A stretch of 64,000 nucleotides of DNA from Kocuria carniphila. Its GTDB lineage: Bacteria > Actinomycetota > Actinomycetes > Actinomycetales > Micrococcaceae. Each line of letters starts with the position of its first letter. Position 1 is the stretch's first letter. Shown here piece after piece: positions 61,213-64,000 of the stretch. The stretch is from positions 124,001 through 188,000 of the forward strand of contig NZ_NOIT01000002.1 in assembly GCF_004136555.1 (NCBI RefSeq). The letters run 5' to 3'. The position numbers and the translations under genes are program-made. The notes beneath the pieces are model-generated. The model worked only from the letters and a program-made list of their open reading frames with translations. It was not told the origin of the DNA and ran no database searches.

Positions 61213-63561
61213 TCATTCCGCTGATGTGGCAGCCGGAGCGAACCGCAGCAACCCGTTCAGCAGCTTGAGCGCGTCGGCTTTATCCAGCGGATTGTTGCGG
61301 TTTCCGCACTTGGGAGATTGCACGCAGGACGGGCAGCCGGTCTCGCATTCGCACGCGGCAATGGCATCACGGGTGGCGGTGATCCAGCGGTGAAACATGT
61401 CGTAACCGCGCTCGGCGAAACCAGCACCGCCGGGGTGGCCGTCGTGCACGAAAATGGTGGGGAGCTCGGTGTCAGCATGCAAGGCGGTCGACAGCCCACC
61501 CACATCCCAGCGGTCACACGATGCCAACAACGGGAGCAGCCCGATCATGGCGTGCTCGGCCGCGTGCAGGGAGCCGGGGATGTCCGGTTCCTCGATTCCC
61601 ATGGCGGCCAATTGAGGCTGGTCCACGGTGAACCACGTGGCTGTAGTGGTCAATTGGCGCGGGGGTAACTCCAACGGTTCTTCGCCTACCACTTCGTTGG
61701 AGGCGGTGAGTTTGCGCTGGAAACTGATCACCTGGGTTGTCACGTCCACGCTGCCGCGGTGAATGGTGATGGGACCCCAGCGTTGGGTGTCAGCCACGGA
61801 ACGCACTCGAACTTCCGTCACATCGCGGGCCACAGTATAGAAATCCGGGAACGCGTGCCGCACGGAGGCCACGCTGAGTTCCTCGTCCAAATCCTCGACC
61901 AGGTACGTACGGCCCTGATGCACGTACACGGCTCCGGGATGTGCTTGGTAGTGGGACTGCGGAGCACCCATGGTTCCCAGCACCGCGCCGGTCTCGGATT
62001 CGATGATCTGCACGGGCCCGCCGTCCCCGGAACGGATGGACACCATGTCCGCGGGCCGTTCGGAACGCGTCCAGAACCAGCCGCTCGGGCGCCGTCGTAA
62101 GTGGCCGGCGGCCTCAAGGGATTGCACCACATCGTGGGCGGTGGGCCCGAACAACTCGAGTTCAGTGGTCCGGATGGGGAGCTCGGCCGCCGCGGCGCAC
62201 AGGTGCGGTGCGAGCACGTACGGATTGGACGCCTCGAACACCGTGGCCTCCACGGGCACGTCAAAAATCGCCTCGGGGTGGTTCACCAGGTAGGTATCGA
62301 GCGGATCGTCTCCGGCGATCAACGTGGCCAGTGCATGTTGACCAGCACGCCCCGCGCGGCCGATCTGCTGAGTGAACGAGGCTCGGGTGCCGGGCCACCC
62401 GGCGACCAGGACGGCGTCGAGCCCGGTGATGTCGATTCCCAGCTCGAGCGCAGAAGTGCTTGCAACCCCCAATAGGCGACCGTCGCGCAGGGCCTGTTCC
62501 AGTTCCCGACGTTCCTCCGGGAGGAAACCCGCCCGATACGCCGCGACTCGGTGCGCCAGCGACGGGTCAACCTCTTCGAGTTGCCGGTGCGCGATCTGAG
62601 AAATCGTCTCGGCACCCCGGCGCGACCGAATGAACGCAATCGTGCGGATCTGCTGCAGCACCAAATCAGTGAGCATGTCCGCTGACTCGGCGGTCACCGT
62701 GCGTCGTGAGGGCGCGTTGTTATCGGACCCTCCCGGCGACTGCTCCGGCTCCCACAACACCACGGTGCGCGAACCATGCGGCGAGGTATCGCGCTCCACG
62801 GCCGTCACCTCGTCAGGTGAGGCACCGATTAATCGCGCAAACGATTCCTGCGGTGATGCACTGGTCGCGGAGGCCCCCACAAAGACCGGGTCCGCCCCGT
62901 AATGAGCGGCAATCCGCTTGAGGCGCTTCATGAGCACGGCCACGTGCGAACCAAATACGCCCCGATAGGAATGAGCCTCATCGATGATCACAAAGCGCAG
63001 CCGCCGGAAGAATCGCGACCAGCCCGTGTGATTGGGCAGGATGCCGTGGTGGAGCATGTCCGGGTTGCACAGGATCACGTCCGCGTGGTCGCGAATCCAG
63101 CGGCGCTCGCCGGTGTCGGTGTCACCGTCGTAGGTGGCCGCGCGCACGTCGTCGAAACCCAGCGACCGAAGGGACATCAATTGATCCGCCGCAAGTGCCT
63201 TGGTGGGCGACAAGTACAGCGCCGTGGCTTCCTCGGGGTGGTGTAACAGTCCAGGTCGGGAGGCGATGGCAAGTTTCCCACGATGAACGGCGTTGAGCAC
63301 CAGCGACTGATACACCAGTGACTTGCCGGAGGCCGTTCCGGTGGCCACGATCGCGTGCCGAGGCGCCGTCATCGCCGCGACTTGATGAGCGAACGGTTCA
63401 TGAATCCCCAGCCGCTCGTACGCCCGGCGGACGGCCGGGTGGATCCACTCGGGCCACGGTGCATATTCGGCCTCGCGCGCGGGTAGTTCGCGGACATGAC
63501 GAACCTGCTCGGGCTGCGGTCCGCGGCCGAGCAAATTGACCATGTCCTGGGAAGAACTCAC
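61213..63561 (-). CDS. DEAH/DEAD-box helicase with C-terminal Zn-binding DUF1998 (MrfA-like)
   Basis: 782 residues. Helicase motifs: Q-motif region HEPFAHQVAAM, Walker A VATGTASGKSLVY, YLSPTKALAADQL, motif II FVIIDEAHSYRGVFGSH, motif III FVGASATSASP, and motif VI QQIGRAGRAGQHALATLIAG. The C-terminus carries four Cys in CECETGCPSCVQSPKCGN, as in the MrfA/Hrq1-like group, which repairs bulky or cross-linked DNA. It is the 'helicase' that marks tad loci in actinobacteria, but no direct functional link is known. ATG 63561 is taken as the start; ATG 63543 is possible. Confidence 0.93.
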   Translation of the reverse strand: MSSSQDMVNLLGRGPQPEQVRHVRELPAREAEYAPWPEWIHPAVRRAYERLGIHEPFAHQVAAMTAPRHAIVATGTASGKSLVYQSLVLNAVHRGKLAIASRPGLLHHPEEATALYLSPTKALAADQLMSLRSLGFDDVRAATYDGDTDTGERRWIRDHADVILCNPDMLHHGILPNHTGWSRFFRRLRFVIIDEAHSYRGVFGSHVAVLMKRLKRIAAHYGADPVFVGASATSASPQESFARLIGASPDEVTAVERDTSPHGSRTVVLWEPEQSPGGSDNNAPSRRTVTAESADMLTDLVLQQIRTIAFIRSRRGAETISQIAHRQLEEVDPSLAHRVAAYRAGFLPEERRELEQALRDGRLLGVASTSALELGIDITGLDAVLVAGWPGTRASFTQQIGRAGRAGQHALATLIAGDDPLDTYLVNHPEAIFDVPVEATVFEASNPYVLAPHLCAAAAELPIRTTELELFGPTAHDVVQSLEAAGHLRRRPSGWFWTRSERPADMVSIRSGDGGPVQIIESETGAVLGTMGAPQSHYQAHPGAVYVHQGRTYLVEDLDEELSVASVRHAFPDFYTVARDVTEVRVRSVADTQRWGPITIHRGSVDVTTQVISFQRKLTASNEVVGEEPLELPPRQLTTTATWFTVDQPQLAAMGIEEPDIPGSLHAAEHAMIGLLPLLASCDRWDVGGLSTALHADTELPTIFVHDGHPGGAGFAERGYDMFHRWITATRDAIAACECETGCPSCVQSPKCGNRNNPLDKADALKLLNGLLRFAPAATSAE

Positions 63562-63812
63562 CGTCCTATTCTTCCGTACGCAGCAACACGCATAAGCCGC
63601 CCGAAATAGTCGTCTCGCTTCCCCCGGCCATCGACGGCGTCACACGGAAACGTCCCCGACTTATAACGATCCCGTCTTGCAACGACGCCGCCGCGACCAG
63701 CCCCCGTGCCGCTCGCCCTCCACAACGGGCGCGGTTTCGTCATACGGCAGTGATCTGCGCCAATTTAGCGGTGGTCTCCCCGCTGACACGGCGCGCATGG
63801 AATTATGGGGAT

Positions 63813-64000
63813 ATGAGCACTCCGGAGCAGGGACACCCCATGAACATTGCCAAGTCACACGATCAGCAGGACGAGGCCAAGCAGCCGCCCATTCAGGAGC
63901 TTTCCGAACAGGAGAGCTGGGACCTGCTCAAGCAGGCACGTTTCGCCCGGCTGGCTACTCGCGACGGCGATGAAATCGACATCACCCCGTTGAACATCGT
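63813..64000 (+). CDS. Pyridoxamine 5'-phosphate oxidase-family protein, N-terminus only (partial)
   Basis: The plus strand from ATG 63813 reads MSTPEQGHPMNIAKSHDQQD, a Gln/Glu-rich segment, then ELSEQESWDLLKQARFARLA and TRDGDEIDITPLNIV, and is open to the window end. The Glu-x-x-x-x-Leu-Leu then ARLAT and DITPLNIV pattern matches the flavin- or heme-binding split-barrel PNPOx-like proteins of actinobacteria. ATG 63840, with AGGGA before it, may be the true start. The remainder lies outside the window. Confidence 0.7.
   Translation, partial: MSTPEQGHPMNIAKSHDQQDEAKQPPIQELSEQESWDLLKQARFARLATRDGDEIDITPLNI

Noticed and set aside
63562-63812. Possible small gene between the helicase and the PNPOx-like gene
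   Set aside because: Short open frames on both strands lack ribosome-binding sites and family features; I see only promoter-type spacer here.

Overview
The window is chromosomal DNA from a high-GC actinobacterium, most likely a member of the Micrococcaceae (Kocuria, Rothia or Arthrobacter-like; the genus is an inference). The grounds are the DUF3073-purM-purF block, a GlxR-type Crp regulator beside a MarP-type protease, the DUF4244/TadE 'helicase-secretion neighbourhood' tad locus, an HspR (HAIR) operator before clpB, and several apparently leaderless promoters. Almost all of it reads as core genome. I see no insertion sequence, prophage, CRISPR array or integrase.

Layout: 1-801 holds envelope/stress-type small proteins. 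clpB follows (1038-3707). A TetR-controlled island (3850-6733) has an MFS exporter, its regulator and a serine hydrolase interrupted by an in-frame amber codon. A BCCT osmolyte transporter (6831-8666) and a small secreted-protein gene with an in-frame UGA come next. Purine biosynthesis is split into purM-purF (minus) and purD-purC (plus), around a membrane protein, a sterol-carrier-like protein and an asparaginase. At 16791-19308 a histidine kinase and response regulator are divergently arranged around a tiny secreted Cys-X6-Cys peptide gene, the best candidate here for an undescribed signalling system. Lactate use occupies 19675-25722 (GntR/LldR regulator, lactate permease, lutABC) with three matching operators. 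A symmetric palindromic element follows at 25754-25869. Thiamine synthesis (26902-31547) runs under a TPP riboswitch, and its ThiG carries unusual low-complexity insertions.

From 31548 to 43185 come housekeeping genes: DCC-family and PhzF proteins, a hydrolase, tRNA-Pro, an MFS transporter, a fused FAD/Fe-S D-lactate dehydrogenase-type protein, a phosphoesterase, a class A PBP, RidA and NUDIX. GlxR and the MarP-like protease follow. An OpuAC-like binding domain without a signal peptide lies with aroQ. Then come acs, endonuclease III, a CoA-pyrophosphatase-type NUDIX, a stand-alone family A polymerase, DUF1697, an aldehyde dehydrogenase, Pth2 and an S51 peptidase. The final block (56137-61155) is a compact Flp/Tad pilus operon, convergent with an MrfA-like helicase. 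A pyridoxamine-oxidase-type gene runs off the right end.

Themes: lactate import and oxidation feed central metabolism together with acs. Osmolyte uptake is represented by BCCT and possibly the OpuAC protein. Purine and thiamine synthesis share the phosphoribosylamine/AIR branch. Function calls rest on motifs read by eye; no database search was run.
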